Assembly: GCA_031213475.1 (NCBI GenBank)
Contig: JARUPZ010000003.1
Span: 17,106,869-17,170,868 of the forward strand
Source: Nereocystis luetkeana
Taxonomy: Eukaryota > Sar > Phaeophyceae > Laminariales > Laminariaceae
Length of the DNA stretch: 64,000 bases
Reading direction: 5' to 3'
The first letter of the stretch is position 1, and each line of letters opens with the position of its first letter. Below are positions 1 to 13,963 of the stretch, piece by piece. A program made the translations under genes and the position numbers. The notes below the pieces were generated by a model that worked only from the letters and a program-made list of their open reading frames with translations, had not been told where the DNA came from and searched no databases.

Positions 1-1565
1 GAGGAGCATCTTGCGGTGGACCTCCCGTAGCCTACCGTAATCAGTCTTGCTCGGGCTCCAAGTAACGCAACCGTAGAGCAACGTTTCGATCACCTCGGCT
101 CTCAGCATTCGCATCTTCAGGCGTAGGCGCACACCCGGGCGGTCATAGATTTCCATATTGTACCGTCTAATCGTTGCCATGTCCTCTGGAGTCGACGTGT
201 CACCTCGACACTTCTGCCCGTCCAATCTGCGCTGATAACCCCGCCCAGGTACACAAACTCGGCCGTGTGTTTGTACCCTTGGCCGGCTGCGGTGACGGTG
301 AACGGCACGTTCCCCCCATCTTTCGTTTGCAGACACATTATCTCCGTCTTGGCCTCCGAGACCGTCAGGCCAAAAGCGGCAAATGCAGACACGATCACCG
401 TCATCATCCTCTCCAGGCCGTTGGGTGATCTCGATACTATGTCCGCATCGTCAGCATAGAGCATAGCCCACAGTGTATGGGCCTCTTTATCATTCCCCTG
501 TCCGTCGGCGTGCCCGGCCCGTGCCCTCCCCCTCTTCTTTTTATTCTTCCCCTGTTTTTGTTGGAGTTGCACCAAGCTGTCCGTGATGGCTTTATCAGCA
601 GCGAAACGTTTCTCCGCCACGCGCAGCACCGCTGTAAAAAACATGTTGAACAACAATGGCGCGAGCATACACCCTTGCCGTAGGCCCTGTTTCACGTCGA
701 ACATATCTGAGCACTCGCCGTCATCCAGCCGCACGCATGCTCGCATGCCGTCGTGGAATTGGCGGATAACGGTGAGCATTCTAGGTGGCACGCCAAAGCG
801 AGCCAAGACAGCCCACAGGAGGGTTCGGTCGACGGAGTCATAGGCTTTGGTGAGGTTGACAAAGCACATGAACAGCGGAGTGTCCTTCTTCCTTGCCAAT
901 TCCTGCAAGCGTCGCACACGAACATCATGTCGACTGTCGATCGTTCGGGCCTAAATCCACACTGCTCCTCTGGCAGGATGCCTTTCCGTTCGCAGTAGTC
1001 ACTGAGTCGGCGCGCGATGACTTTGAGGAGTAATTTGCCGGCATGCTCGACAAGGGAAATGCCACGATAGTTTCCACACTCCGTCCTGTCTTTCTTCTTG
1101 TGCAGCACCTTAATCGTTGCATCCTTCCATTGCTACGGCACGACCCCTCCCCTACACACAGCGACGATAATCTCGTAGAAGCTTCCCCAGGTGTCCGAGT
1201 CTCCCTCGTCGGCCAGGACCTTCGGAAGTTCAGCTGGGAGACCATCAGGCCCAACCGCCTTGCGGTTCGCCATCGCCCTGATCGCGTCTTCCACCTCGTA
1301 TCTAGACGGGACGTCGTCCAGCGGACTGCACGAGGGCCAGACCTTGAGCTCATCGACGATAGTCGGGTCGAGGGTCGATGACTTGGTGTTTAGCAGCTTA
1401 TGGAACCACCTTACACATCGTTCCCGGATGAGGTCTATGTCTCGTAGTAATCTACCTTCCTCGTCCCTGATGTACTGCGAATGGAAAGTCCTCTTTCCTT
1501 CCACATTCACCCCCTTAAGGTGCTTGTAGAACCCAAACTGATCGCCTTCTTGGACACGCCTCATG
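1..1565 (-). pseudogene. Decayed RTE-like LINE reverse transcriptase fragment
   Basis: Read on the minus strand, this stretch matches the LINE at 10.55-13.85 kb residue for residue over long runs: a QFGFYKHLKG block near 1560, [16 protein letters not shown] near 1090, [11 protein letters not shown] near 950, the [10 protein letters not shown] block near 840 and the catalytic YADD near 460. It lacks the endonuclease half and runs off the left edge of the window while still homologous (ETLLYGCVTW near 70). The reading frame is broken. An in-frame TAG lies near 1132 where the intact copy has Gln, and frameshifts fall near 905 and near 130. It would have been an endonuclease/reverse-transcriptase protein of a non-LTR retrotransposon; this copy cannot be functional. 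The 5' end abuts a GAT-rich trinucleotide repeat. Confidence 0.9.
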
Positions 1566-1574
1566 TACATCACT

Positions 1575-1815
1575 GACATCGTCATCATCATCATCCTCAT
1601 CTACATCGTCATCTACATCATCATCTACATCAGCATCATCCTCATCATCATCCTCATCTACATCATCATCTACATCATCTACATCACTATCTGCACGATC
1701 ATCTGCATCCCTATCAACATGATCATCTAGAGCATCATCTGCGTCGTCATCTAGATCATCATCATCATTTACAACATGATGTAGATCGTCATCATCTACA
1801 TCATCATCTATCAAG
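1575..1815. repeat. CAT/GAT trinucleotide-rich repeat
   Basis: The stretch is made largely of cat, cta and cgt triplets (catcatctacatcatc style). On the minus strand it reads as an Asp-rich open frame, which is a by-product of the repeat. It lies exactly at the 5' truncation point of the LINE fragment. Confidence 0.85.
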
Positions 1816-1918
1816 GAGGGACATAGTAAATAGGACCTACGGCACACACAACAACCTATATATTTACCCATTTCTACCGACAATATTTGGTCCTATTCAC
1901 TATGGTCCACCGTAATAG
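1808..1918. mobile_element. Palindromic MITE, family M1, copy 1 (degraded left end)
   Basis: The right end is a good copy of the family terminus (ggtccaccgtaatag) and the left end is a diverged inverse of it. The core is an A/T-rich spacer flanked by AATAGGACC and GGTCCTATT. There is no coding capacity. Seven further copies lie in the window. Confidence 0.7.
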
Positions 1919-2454
1919 AGCATCCTCTACATCATCATCAACATCGTAATCTACATCCTCATCTAGACCATCCATTTCGAGACGTTGTGCAAGATTCGTA
2001 TAGCGCCATACCAACGCAGTTAACATGTGCCCATCAATAGCACAGCATGCAGAATACCGTAGAAGTGCAAGTGACGTCCCCATCACGGCAAACGTCCCTA
2101 TCACTCTATTGTTTAGCGAAAACGGACTAAATCCGGAGTAAAGCCCCCCCCCCCCCACAACAAAAATGCGGAAAACGCCTCGGTATTTCACCAAACGCCC
2201 TCACTAGAGTTTGGGGGGGTAAACGCCCCGGGCCGAGGAGGCGAATCATTCTCAGTGTCGGTGATGGGGGGGTTTCCGACGCAGGCAAAGGCGTGTTTTG
2301 CATGGGCAACTTTATGCCTATGTGGGGAGGGTCAGGTTTTGCCCAAAAGCAACAAACCACACAGAGTCAGACGGGGACAGAGAACCAAGCATGTCTATAC
2401 GTCCTGTCTTTGAAAAACAAATATCGCGCAGCCACTAGAACGAGTACCACCGTG

Positions 2455-2565
2455 CTATTACGGGGGTACATAATAAATAGGACCGGATATTTCTAGTAAA
2501 ATTAGGTAAATATATAGGCTTTTGTGTGTACGGTAGGTCCTATTTACTATGTTCCTCCGTAATAG
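2455..2565. mobile_element. Palindromic MITE, family M1, copy 2
   Basis: The element starts ctattacggggg and ends in the inverse cctccgtaatag. AATAGGACC and GGTCCTATT lie inside both ends, around a tatatagg-containing centre. It is a non-coding foldback element of about 111 bp. Confidence 0.8.
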
Positions 2566-2879
2566 CATGCATTGGGATGCGGCGTTGATAACAGCTCGTG
2601 CTGATGCGTACGCGACGACAGTGGACACGCTTCCTGGTGACCAGGTAAGACACAGCTCACAAAATATCGACGAGGCAAACGTTCAGTCGGTACAAGAACA
2701 TACAAGCCACGTTACTATACAATGTGTGTTTGTATCGCCCTGCGTGCGAGAGGTGCGAATGTATGTTTTTTTTCGGGGGCAAAGTGGCCGGCGTATCAGT
2801 AAGCGCCGCTGGGGGGCTTTTCTTGCCTGCGAAACCGTAGCGCTCCCGGGGGGTATTTAGCGGCATTAATAGGGTGTGC

Positions 2880-3215
2880 GGCTCCCACCCGGCAAGATGA
2901 GCTAGAGCATGCAGATCATGCAGATCAGGGATAGATGATATATCTGATATGTATTATCGTTCTTTCTGCAGTGAACAGTCTACTGTAGATCATGCAGCAG
3001 GAATCGATGACCCACTATCTGTCCTTATAGTGCCGTACATAAGCTGTCCTACGTCTTGCTCGCTCGCAATACTGCGGCACGGCTCCCACCCAGCAAGATG
3101 AGCTAGATCATGCAAATCAGGCAGATCAGGGATATAATAGATTATCTGTCCGCAGCGAAAAGTCTACTGTAGATCGCGCGGCGGGGGTCGATGATCTAGA
3201 CAATGACCTACCACT
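2880..3215. repeat. GATC-rich duplicated segment (about 195-bp spacing)
   Basis: Two related blocks start near 2887 and near 3081. Each begins with a caagatgagctaga block, followed by gcagatca-type units, then a gtctactgtagatc block and a cgatga end. The same words (agctcatgttgccgcg, gatcagata) recur near 22.0, 23.6, 25.2 and 51.8 kb, so this is a dispersed family. Confidence 0.65.
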
Positions 3216-3337
3216 CTGTACGCAAATACAATAAACGATTTCATACTAAAATCAAATTAAACGGTTCCTAAATAGGTACAGAGTGCTACTGTAGATCAGC
3301 ATCTGTCCGAGGTATGACACAGCCCTTTTTTTCCTTC

Positions 3338-3455
3338 TGGCGCCTTATATTGCCTTATACCGCCTTACATTGCCATATATCGCCTTACATTGCCATATAT
3401 ATATCGCCTTACATTGCCATACATTACCTAATATCGCCTTATATTGCCGTACATA
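3338..3455. repeat. Short tandem repeat, about 11-bp units
   Basis: Degenerate units of the type cgccttacatt and gccatatat alternate across the stretch. It is non-coding. The 500 bases to the right, up to 3888, show only CAA-rich low-complexity sequence near 3730-3800. Confidence 0.7.
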
Positions 3456-3889
3456 ATAGTTTTCCTACGTCGGCGGAGAGCCTCTGTTCACACAGATAGC
3501 ATATCGCAGGAACCGAAGAAGACGCAGAAGCGTAAAATTCCGCTGGTTTAGGGAAGGACGGCCAAACCACACTTGACGCTACGCCCAAACCTCAATCCCG
3601 GAAAAAATATTGAGATACAGTTGCAACGAGGAGGTGGTCAAGCCTAAACGCGGCACAAACACGCTCGAGCTCTGCTCAAATAAAGAAAAGAACGACTGCC
3701 CCCCCACAACCCCCAACCCCTCTCACTTCAACACCAACACCAACACCAACAGCAATAATAGTAGCAGCGACAACAACAACAACAACCGCAACAACAACGT
3801 GTACGTCCATGTAGGAGGTATGCGTGTGCACTCAACATTTCTCGATGGAAGCCAGACGAATGGTATCACCTCCAGGCTGCTCTGCTCAC

Positions 3890-3978
3890 CTCAGCGCCCG
3901 GAGTACCTCCGCTTGCCCCCCGGTAATCTTCCTTAGAACTTTGGTCTTGAGAAGCTCATCCGATCGTGCTTCTCCCGC
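3890..3978 (-). CDS. Gene A exon 13 (last seen)
   Basis: Acceptor tttcaatctcag and donor ag|gtgagc. The exon enters in phase 0 and leaves in phase 2. It encodes about 30 residues, including ARSDELLKTKVLRKITGG and EVLRAL. The helix resembles the lead-in helix coded in exons 10-11 (a hydrophobic LR..I.. then LRA pattern), so another EF-hand loop is expected in the next exon, which I could not find. Confidence 0.65.
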
Positions 3979-6900
3979 CTGAGATTGAAAGCCGGTAACG
4001 GTTTGTTTTGTTGGGAGCCAGGGGTCAAATATGACGTCGGCGTTATTTATTATTATTATTATTATTATTATTGTTTCCCTTGCCTTCCGACAATGTGCAG
4101 CATGATCTTCAAAATTGATCACTCATCATTTTCCCGAAAGAACAAAAAATCGGAAACAAAATATTCTCTTCAAGAACTGTGCGCAAAACGACGCTTGGGG
4201 TTAACACGTCTTGGAATTAACCTTGCAAGCTGTGTGTCATACTTATATCGCGCGCACAACGGGTTCTTATTGCCTCATGCAGGAAATACAGCCCTTAAAT
4301 GTGAGGAAGAAAAAATCTGGAGCTGCCAAATTCAAGGAGTGGGTGTGTCTATATTTTGGAAATATGTGGAAAGGAAATTATCCGGAGGTTGCACGTAGCC
4401 TGTCACGACTGGGTGAGACCCCCCCCCTCCCTTTACCACCTGGTGCCTGTTATTATTACTCTGTTTAATAAAGTACATATTAACAGATATGTACGGTATC
4501 TCCAATAGTGCAGCCGTCGCGACAAGAGGAAGTTACATCTGCAGCAGAATGTTGAAAGCAGAAACCAAAACCGTTGTTCCTTCTTGTCTTGTCTTGTCTT
4601 ATATTGTCTCGGTTTTAGTGGCCGTTACGGCCGGAGCGGATGGCTGAGGCAACCAACTCGATCCAAAGGGCTGCCTCTCTATTGCTAGTATTGCGATGAC
4701 GCCGTAAGAAATACGAGACCATTCACATTCGCTCATAATACGATATATAAAACAGAACCTGGCGTGTCGACCGGCTCATCAGAGGCCTTTCCTAGACTAC
4801 CCTTCTCTATATATTGCAGTATCATCCCAGTACTGGCAGTATTGGTGGTAATAGTAGTATACAATCTGACATCTGACAAATTGTAGCGCGTGTTCCAGCA
4901 ATGCAATTGACATAAAAACGGGAGTCCAGAATCCCATGACATGCATGAGGCATGGCTTATACTACCAGTTAGACCGGAACACTCCACGAAAATGTACCAA
5001 TAATGCAGCCTCCCCTGAAAATGATTGTATTTGTTCCCTTATAAACGTACCAGCATTTGTTTTGATGCTCTTCCGCTCACCAGAGAAGAGTCGAAGGCGG
5101 TGGCGGTCGTGGCGAGGGATGTTACCCGTCTTCTCTCGGCCGCGGTTTTCTCCTCGTACCGGTTCACGCCCGGCTGTGGATACAGAAAAAAATAAAACCG
5201 GAAAAAAGAAATGTAACCTTTTTCACGTGAAATGGCCGCCGCCGCTAAGCAAAGTATGAACGGTTTCGCGACAAAACGCCAAAAGAAAATGGCTTCATTA
5301 ACTAGAAACCTGATGCAGAAAGAACTTGCGTACTATCAACAGGTCACCCCCATGATTTAAACAAATAAAAGGGCATACGACGAACCCTTTTAGGCTTGGA
5401 AACGGAATGAACTACACTAAGTACTGTCTTGTACAGTGTTGCAATCAGAACATGTTCGGGAGTGAAGTACCTGGTGAGTCATCAGCCACTGCGCTATGTT
5501 AGACAGACGACATAAACGGTTGCACCAGGTAATATTAATAGTAGGGGCGCAGGTTTTGCCCCACTATTTGTGACTGACGGTCGTCCTCAGCCGAGTAGCT
5601 ACTGTACTGCACCCTCTAGTACTCCAACCGGTGTCTCATTCGTATAGTACAGTCGGTACTATTTGGTTCAAACCTAGGTTCTAACCCTAAGTCATGGGAT
5701 AACTATTACGGGGGGGCATAGTAAATAGGGCCTACGGTACACACAAAAACCCACGTGGTACGAGTATATATTTACCTATTTTTACTAGCAACATCTGGTC
5801 TTACTTACTGTGGTCCCCCGCAATAGTTCGTGTTGAGCTTACACACTTTCTCAGGGTCGATTTTGTGTGGCATAGTAGGAACAGTACAGTAGCAGTGGGG
5901 AAGTCCTGAAGACTTCAAGTGAGGAAGGAGCCTGAGAAACGTTACACGGCGGTTACACTATCCTGCGTGTCTCCGGGACTACATGACTACCGTAGATGGC
6001 CATACGGGTATATCGTCAGTAAGTACCTGGTAGTCCTTACAAAGCGGAAGATGAAAAAACGAAACGAAAAAATAAGTAGAACGATCGCAGGCAGTAGGCA
6101 GCTCCCTTGGGAATACTGGTACGTACGTACGTGCACCAGAATCTGCTAGATGCTACCGTAGAGTTAGCACCGGAGCTGGGAGAGGTTAACGGTGCCGGCA
6201 TCGCAAGCACATGTGTGCTGCTTATCTGTTGGCAGTTACATCGCGAGCAAAAAGGGGCTATTTTATAGCTACATCCTCCCCGTAGGGCCTGCAACAGCCC
6301 CAAGACTAACCCCAGCTCTACCCTTAACCCTAACCCTAGCCCCCCCCGGACAGCATCATCTCAAGGGAATTGGCGCTGCCAATGTGTCAATGTATGAATA
6401 GTCAGACCCATACCGCAAGGCCTGTTTGGTCGATGTCCCCCTGAAGGAAGCGGCGGAACTCTGAGAAGTCGATCTCGCCGGACCCGTCGATGTCGAAGTA
6501 CCCGAAAAGTGACTTGATCTCCTCTGAGCTCAAACCAAGCCCCTGCCCCCCATCGAAAAGCATCATGTGTCATCGATATCAATCGAGTATCATCAAGTAT
6601 CATCGAGTATCATCGAGTATCAACGATTATCAACGAGTATCATCGAGTATCATCGAGAATAGTCGAGTATCACCGAGTATCATCGAGTGGCGTCGAGTGC
6701 CATCAATATTAATCGAGTATCATCGAGTATCATCGAATATCATCGAGTATCATTGAGTACCATCGACTACCATCGACTATCATCGATTACCATCGATTAC
6801 CATCGACTATCATCGAGTACCATCGAGTATATATAGGTGGCCGCCGAGCGCAGGACGAAGTTCGACCACAGTAAGTATTGGAAACCGAAACGTAGTGCCC

Positions 6901-9900
6901 CTACCTTTTGCTATCATACCAATGTGTTCAGCGCGGATGGAGCTGCCGATTTCGAGGCAACGACAAGACAGATAGGCCGCGCATGGTGTTTCGGAAGTCT
7001 GTATGTACCGCACAAAATACGCCCGGGCACAAACCTCAATGTTTGTATTACCAAAACAGGTCGTTGGAAACGTACTCGAAAACATGCCTGGAAGGCCTCT
7101 GGGGTGCCTCTTAGCAGTCCAACAACGACGACAAGGATCACCAGGACTGCAAGTCTCAGAGCGGTCTTAGGACCGACATTGCCGTGTGTGTATTGCGGAT
7201 GGTTTTTGCCTTTGCTCGGCATCAAGAAGCGTATGGACACCCGTACTAGAGGGCGCGTATACGGAGACGGCACCGTTCGTGAATCAATGGATCTTTCATT
7301 TTACTTGATACGCCGGGTGGATAATTGATGAGCAGCAGAACCAATCGTGCTATAATGAAATGCACGCAGAGAAGGGGGGGTGGTTACATAGAGAATCTTC
7401 AGATGGAATCACACGTCAACGTAAGTTGAAATGTAGGGAACTTGGGGATCTAAAATTGTTGTCTGACAGAGCCCCGGAACCGAGAACGTCAATAGGAAAA
7501 ACGGCCAATACAGCACAGCAGTAGGCACGACGTGCATGCTTTAGCCTCGATGAGCTCAACTAAACCTAACCTCACCTAACCTAGCGGCACCTATTGATAC
7601 ACACCTTCTGCTTGATGCTCTCCCGGAACTCTCTGTAGTCCATGAACAGCCGTCGGCCGACAGCGGCCGGGCGAAGGTGGCGGAATGCTCGGAGAATCTC
7701 AAGCGACCCGCCTTTAACCTGCTTGTGTTGGGGTTAGGGGTATCACAGGTTTGGGCTAGGGTTGGGCATAGGGCTAGGGTTAGGCATAGGGCTAGGGTAA
7801 GTGCTAGTGCCTACCGCTGTGGGTGTAAATGTAAGAACCGATTGGTATTCATGTTAATGTGTAAAAGGCCCTTATGTTTCCGAACAGAGTGATACGGCAG
7901 GGATTTCACTTTTTGACTCGATACTTTCTGACCTGGGTTGAGTTCCCCATGAATGAGCATTCATCTTACTGTCTACATAATGTATGATACTTTGAGTACT
8001 ATTAATGATAGTATGTTGTTTTCAGGGCTACGTATGTAGCGCATACAAGTGTTAGTCGGGTTCGCGATAACAATCTGCCTCGAAATTGTTCGGGTGGGTG
8101 ACATATCGAGCTCCTCGTCTGAAAATGTATACTATGTTCTAATGTGTGAAAATAATGACCTCATCAAATAAGGCCCCACCCCTACTAAAAGGGCCATTGC
8201 ATTGCTCTGTCAGATACCAACATTTCTTGGAATACGCTGACTTTTATCTAGCTTGTTGTTGAAATATCCCACCGGGTAACGTTTGGCGCTGGCCGCCAAG
8301 GGAACGATTTCGAAAGTTCTTGGTGGCCAGCAATCGGTGGTGTTGTCGCTCTCACTCTTCATGGTGTATGACATGTCTCAATCGCTCTCACTTATCTTTA
8401 TGGTGTAGGGTTAGGGTTAGGGTTAGGGTTAGGGTTAGGGCTTTGACATATATATACTGTGTACGAGCTGTGAAAGGACGTAACCCCTGTCTTGAGAGTG
8501 TGCACTACTGCCCGACTGCACTATAACTATATTAATTAGTACTATTAATAGATCACTGCGCAACTACACCACTACACTACAGCAATACTTTCGATGCACA
8601 AATGAATGTGGTTGCTTTTGTTTCGTCGTGAAGTCGAGCAGACGCAACTCGCAGCAGATTCCAATTTTTTGAACGCTGTCGCGTAGTGCCTGCCGCGTAC
8701 TTCCTGGACGGTGTTTGGGTGTCACCGTATTTTTTTGCGACGTGCTCTCCACCTGAGTGTCTTCTCCTGTGTTTCAACAAGAAGCGTGCGTCCTAAACTG
8801 CGCTACATTCATCGTAATATTTACATACGTAAACAAATTGTTTCTTTTTCTTATTTGTTCGTGCAAAAGTCTATTCAACGTTTAGTATTTTCCGTGTCTT
8901 TAGCGCTTGAATTTCGATGTGCTGTCGCGTACGTACTGTATGTATGTGCGTGTTCTTCACAATAAAAACCGTTCTTGCTACCCGTCGACATCCAGCGCAA
9001 CCAATGCCCGTGCCGATTTTTCAATCCTAGAAGGGATACAACTTCTGCAGTCACAAAGCTACGCCACAGAGATACTACGTTGCCACGTATGCACTAAGCA
9101 CAACAACAGTATAAAATGGTGGGCAATGCATTGCCATGTCATCATACTGGATAAGACAGGCACGACATACACATTCTATGAAATAGTGAAACGAAAAGAA
9201 ACAAATACAAAGAACAATAACCAAGAAGACAAATAAAAGCGAACAAGAAAAAAGAAAAAAAGAAGTGTGCTGCCCTTGAAAGACACCGCCGTATATATTA
9301 TATATATATGTATATCGTTTGGCTTAAACAAACATCGAGGCACCACCTTCACATTAGTACACCGCCTTTGCTACCGGTTGAGCTCCTCGAGTGAGTACTG
9401 AAGTGAGAAACTACCGGTTGGTGTGATGTTGTACTAGAGTACCTGTATCGTTTTAGGACCAGAGGATGAAAGGTGTGGTCGGATTGCGCCAAACAACCTT
9501 GTTCGACGCCATGTTTCGGGTGGCATCCTAAGCCCTTCAGACGAGCACGTAAGCAGCTCACACAATCAGACAATAAGCCGCCGCCCCTTTAAGGCACCAC
9601 CCCTATATGGCACCACCCACTTCTATCGCACGTCTCACCTGAGACAATATGTTGACCCTAAGAGCCTCGGCGAGTTCCTCACGGTTGGAAGCGGTTCGAC
9701 GTTCGGGATGACTCCCTGCCTGCCGCGACTCCTCGTCGGCCAAGTCGTTCAGTTTTTTCTGTTCCACATAGCGATGCGCAATATACAAGCCAAGCAGCGG
9801 CAAGTCGCGCAAATAACGCCATAACATATGACATCATAAACACAAGTCATGCCTTGTTTCTGTGTCACGCAGCAAATTAGAGCAAAACGGCAGGCGAAGC

Positions 9901-12900
9901 AGAAAAACTTCAATCCGGTTGGGGCATCTGCTCCGTGTGAAGATACAATCAATACAGCGCACGCAGCACAATTTGTTTTAATGCGCTATCAAGTGCCCGA
10001 CGCAACGTAAACCTGTCTATAGGCCGACAGTTTTCAGTTCGACTACTCTTCGGGACAGTATTTTCTGCTCGATTTAGCAATCAAACTTTATTACCCGAAC
10101 CAACAGTACGTCGAGCCGGTAAAATTCAAGCCGCAGCAGCATCAGGCCCCCAGGATCTAAGCACAGCAGGGCAACATGGCATTGAGCAGAGCAGACATCT
10201 TCAAGCCGGTGTCACCCGCTTCACTTTCTCCGCCTACATACATAGCAACAATAAAAAAAGCAACACGCAGCGTAAAAAGCAGCGTAACAAGCAGCACAGC
10301 GCGGGGATAACTCCTAGGTGCGATGTCCTCGAGGTTTCAGTCCCTTGGTGACTTTAGGCGGGGTTCAGGCCCACGACCCAGCCTGTAGGGCACTGCACTA
10401 CCGCTGTGGACACATGTGATATTACTTCGAATTAGAGTCAGATTCCGGTGTATGTACAGGGCAGCACTGCATATTTGACATCAAATGACGCCGGCAAAAA
10501 AGTGCTGCTTGGATTAACTTCATTCTGGGGGGAAAAAAACTGTGCTTAAGAAGCTGGACTACTACTGGCGTTTGGGCCGATCGCTACTGGCTTTCATTCC
10601 GGCAGCACGACGTTCCGTGCGGCAGGGTATCGTGTTTTCTGTTCAGGACAGGAAACAACAGCCACCAGGCAAGGGCTGTACGGAGTAGGCCTAGCTGTCA
10701 AGGAATCGTTGTGCAGTAAGTCTGTGTATACTCATCAGTTCGTTGACGAGCGGCTAATGTCTATGCGCTTTGAGCTGGCTGGCAAATGCGAGGCAGTCAA
10801 TTTCGTCGTTGCGTATGCTCCAACTGATTGTACCAAGGACGCCGAACTGAAAGGTATCTTCTGGCAGAAGCTGGAGTACTTGGTGAAAAAAATCCCGACG
10901 AAAGAGTGTCTGTTTGTACTGATGGATGCCAACGCGCGAACTGGACAGAGGAAGGAAGGGTGCGGTGATGATGAAAGCAGAGTGCTGGGAGCGTATGGAC
11001 GTGATGTTCGTAACGATAATGGCAGACGGCTCCTGTCGTTCGCCACCAATTGCAAGTTGGCTCTCACCAACACGTTTTTCAGCACGCGCAAGGGTGGGAT
11101 ATCGCATACTTACAACGGCACCGGCCCGAATGACCGTAAGCGGATTGACTACATCCTAACCCGTCAAGTCCATCGACCTAGAGTACAAGATGCGAAAGTC
11201 GTCCCACAGCCTCCTGCCCCAGCTAAGGCTGACTCAGACCACAACATCTTGTATATTAAAGTCCGACTCGGTGGTCGTTTTGCGCCCAACAGACGAATAC
11301 GTAGACCGACGAAACGCCGAGAGTTCGACAGGCAGCTTTTTATGTCCGATGGAAATTGTCGTGAACGAGTAGTCTCCAGGATCATCTCCACTCTCAACCA
11401 GCCTATCCAGCCCCGTAATACGTCTGGTATGGTTGAGATTTTCACTGCGGCTGTTATTGATGCGGTCGAAAAAGAGGTACCACCCCCTGCACGTCGCCAC
11501 CGCAGACATGGATGGTGTGAGTCTGCCGAAACCTTGGCCGCATTCATGCCAGCATGGACAGCGAGGGAGGATGCACGACAATTCTTGCGTGCCCACCCCC
11601 GGGACAGAACCGCGTGGAAGACCCTGAGATCTGCGTGTGCGAACCTGCAGAAGGTGATTGCCGCAGGACTGCATGCGTACTTCGAAGCGTACCTTGCCGA
11701 AACCGAACGACTCCTAGCGAACAACGACCAAAGAGGCTTTTACAAGCACCTTAAGAGTACGGTAGGATTGGAAGGGACTAAAGCGAGGAGCGAACAGTTC
11801 ATTAGGGACGAGGATGGCACGATCCTACGGGATAAGGTGCGAATTCGTGAACGATGGGCGGGGTTTTATCACAAACTCTTGAACACGAAGTCGCTGAAAC
11901 TCGATCCCACGATCATCGACCTCTTGCCACCGCGACCGCCTAAACTGTCGCTTGAAGATGAACCATCCATAGACGAGATGACCGAAGCACTGAAGGGGAT
12001 GTCGAATTGGAAAGCTGTCGGGCCAGATGGTCTCCCGGTCGAACTCCTAAAAATCGACCACCCGGCATTCGCCCAGCGCTTTCACAACATCCTTGTCAAT
12101 GTTTGGTTAACAGGAGAAGTCCCTCAGCAATGGAAAGATGCGATCATCAAGGTCCTTCACAAAAAGAAGGATCGAACTGACTGCAACAACTATAGAGGGA
12201 TCTCGCTTGTTGCCCACGCAGGCAAAGTGTTGTTGAAAATCGTCGCGTCCCGCCTCAGCAACTACTGCGAGACCGAGGAACTACTCCCCGAGGAACAGTG
12301 CGGCTTCCGCCCCGCACGATCAACGATTGATATGTTGTTCGTCGTGCGCCGGCTGCAAGAGCTCGGACGACAGAGGAAAATCCCCTTATACGTGTGCTTC
12401 ATCGATCTGCAGAAAGCGTACGACTCTGTCGACCGAGAGCTGTTATGGAAGGTACTCACACGCTTTGGCGTACCAACCAAGATGCTGAGAATTATCCGTA
12501 ATTTCCACGATGGCATGCGGGCTCGCGTGCGTACTGATGACGGCGAGCTCTCGGAATGGTTTGATGTCACGCAGGGGCTGCGGCAAGGCTGTGTACTGTC
12601 ACCGTTACTGTTCAACGTGTTCTTCGCTGCTGCGTTACACGTCGTACTAGTACGCTTCAGCCAAGACGAAGCCATTGTAAGGGATTTGGTCCAACTCTTG
12701 GAAGCTGGAGTAGTTCGAACAGGGAAGGAGGAGCCATTGGCGTGCGTGCGAAGGTCTGTATGGGGCATGTTGTACGCCGACGATGCAGGAATTGTCTCGA
12801 AGTCGGCTGAAGGGCTCGCAAAAATGATGACAGTCATCGTGACTGTCTTCGAAGCAGCAGGCCTCACGGTGTCGGAAAAGAAGACTGAGACAATGGTCCT

Positions 12901-13932
12901 ACAAACACCAGACCGGACAACCCTCGCACCACCGCTCGTCATCGAAGCGGCAGGTCAGAGGTATAAGCAGACGACCCAGTTCTTATACCTAGGCGGCGTT
13001 ATCCACGAAAACGCTGACCTCTCGCTCGAAATCGACCGACGGATCCGCCTCATGCGAGCATGCTTCAAACGGTTCGGCCCGGAGTTGTATGATAGGACGA
13101 CCGCCCCCCTTAGCCTTAAAGTCCGAATGCTGAAGGCCGAGGTGATTGAGACCCTGCTGTACGGGTGTGTGACGTGGACCCTCAGAGCGGAACACTTTGC
13201 CAAGCTTCGAACGGCTCACCACCAAGTCCTGTTGCGAGTCATTGGCTTCCAGCGCCGACTTCGTACTGACCATGCCACCCTCTCGTACGCGAAGGCCCTC
13301 AAGATGACACGTTGCGAGAGCATCGAAACGACCATTCGCAAACGGCGGCTCTTCTTTGCGGGGGGCGTGGCACGGCAAAGCAAGGAGCGATTACCCAATC
13401 GGGTAATGCTCGGGACGATAGCTGGTGGGGAGAACCCGAGACCAGGCGGACAGTGTAAGACTTGGCATAGATGCATAGTCGAAGACCTTAGGGAGTTCCG
13501 AGCCACCGAAGGGTCAACGGAAGTTGCCCCCTTGGTGTTTGGAGTTGAGACCGCGTTGTGGTCCACAGCAGCCAAAAAGGCGGGGAAGTGGTACCGGGGG
13601 ATCCTTGAAGCAGCCGAACGGTTCATGGTGAGGTGGCACGAGGCTGAGGCTGAGATGAGTAGACAGCGCCGCGCATCCGCCGTGGATGGTGCCCAAAGGA
13701 ACGGGGGGGGAGGGGGCAACAGGAGAAGTGGCATAAAGCCCGACCGAGTGAATGCGGAGAGGGGGGGGAACAGGAGGGGTAGAAGGGAAACGGCGGTAGA
13801 CGAAAGTAGGAAGGAGATGGCAGACAGGGTAGCAAGGCACCAAGTCGACTAGGAAGTAGAATATGACCATACTACTAGTGCTACCAACTGGTGCAGCTGG
13901 CTCGAACGTGGTCTTCCCTTGTCTTCTCTTTT

Positions 13933-13963
<31 letters not shown>

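Noticed and set aside
1515..1883. Asp-rich minus-strand frame
   Set aside because: A product of the GAT trinucleotide repeat and part of a MITE.
2570..2650. Possible plus-strand exon ending accag|gtaaga
   Set aside because: A good donor alone. No acceptor, partner exon or recognisable product; it starts at the edge of a MITE.
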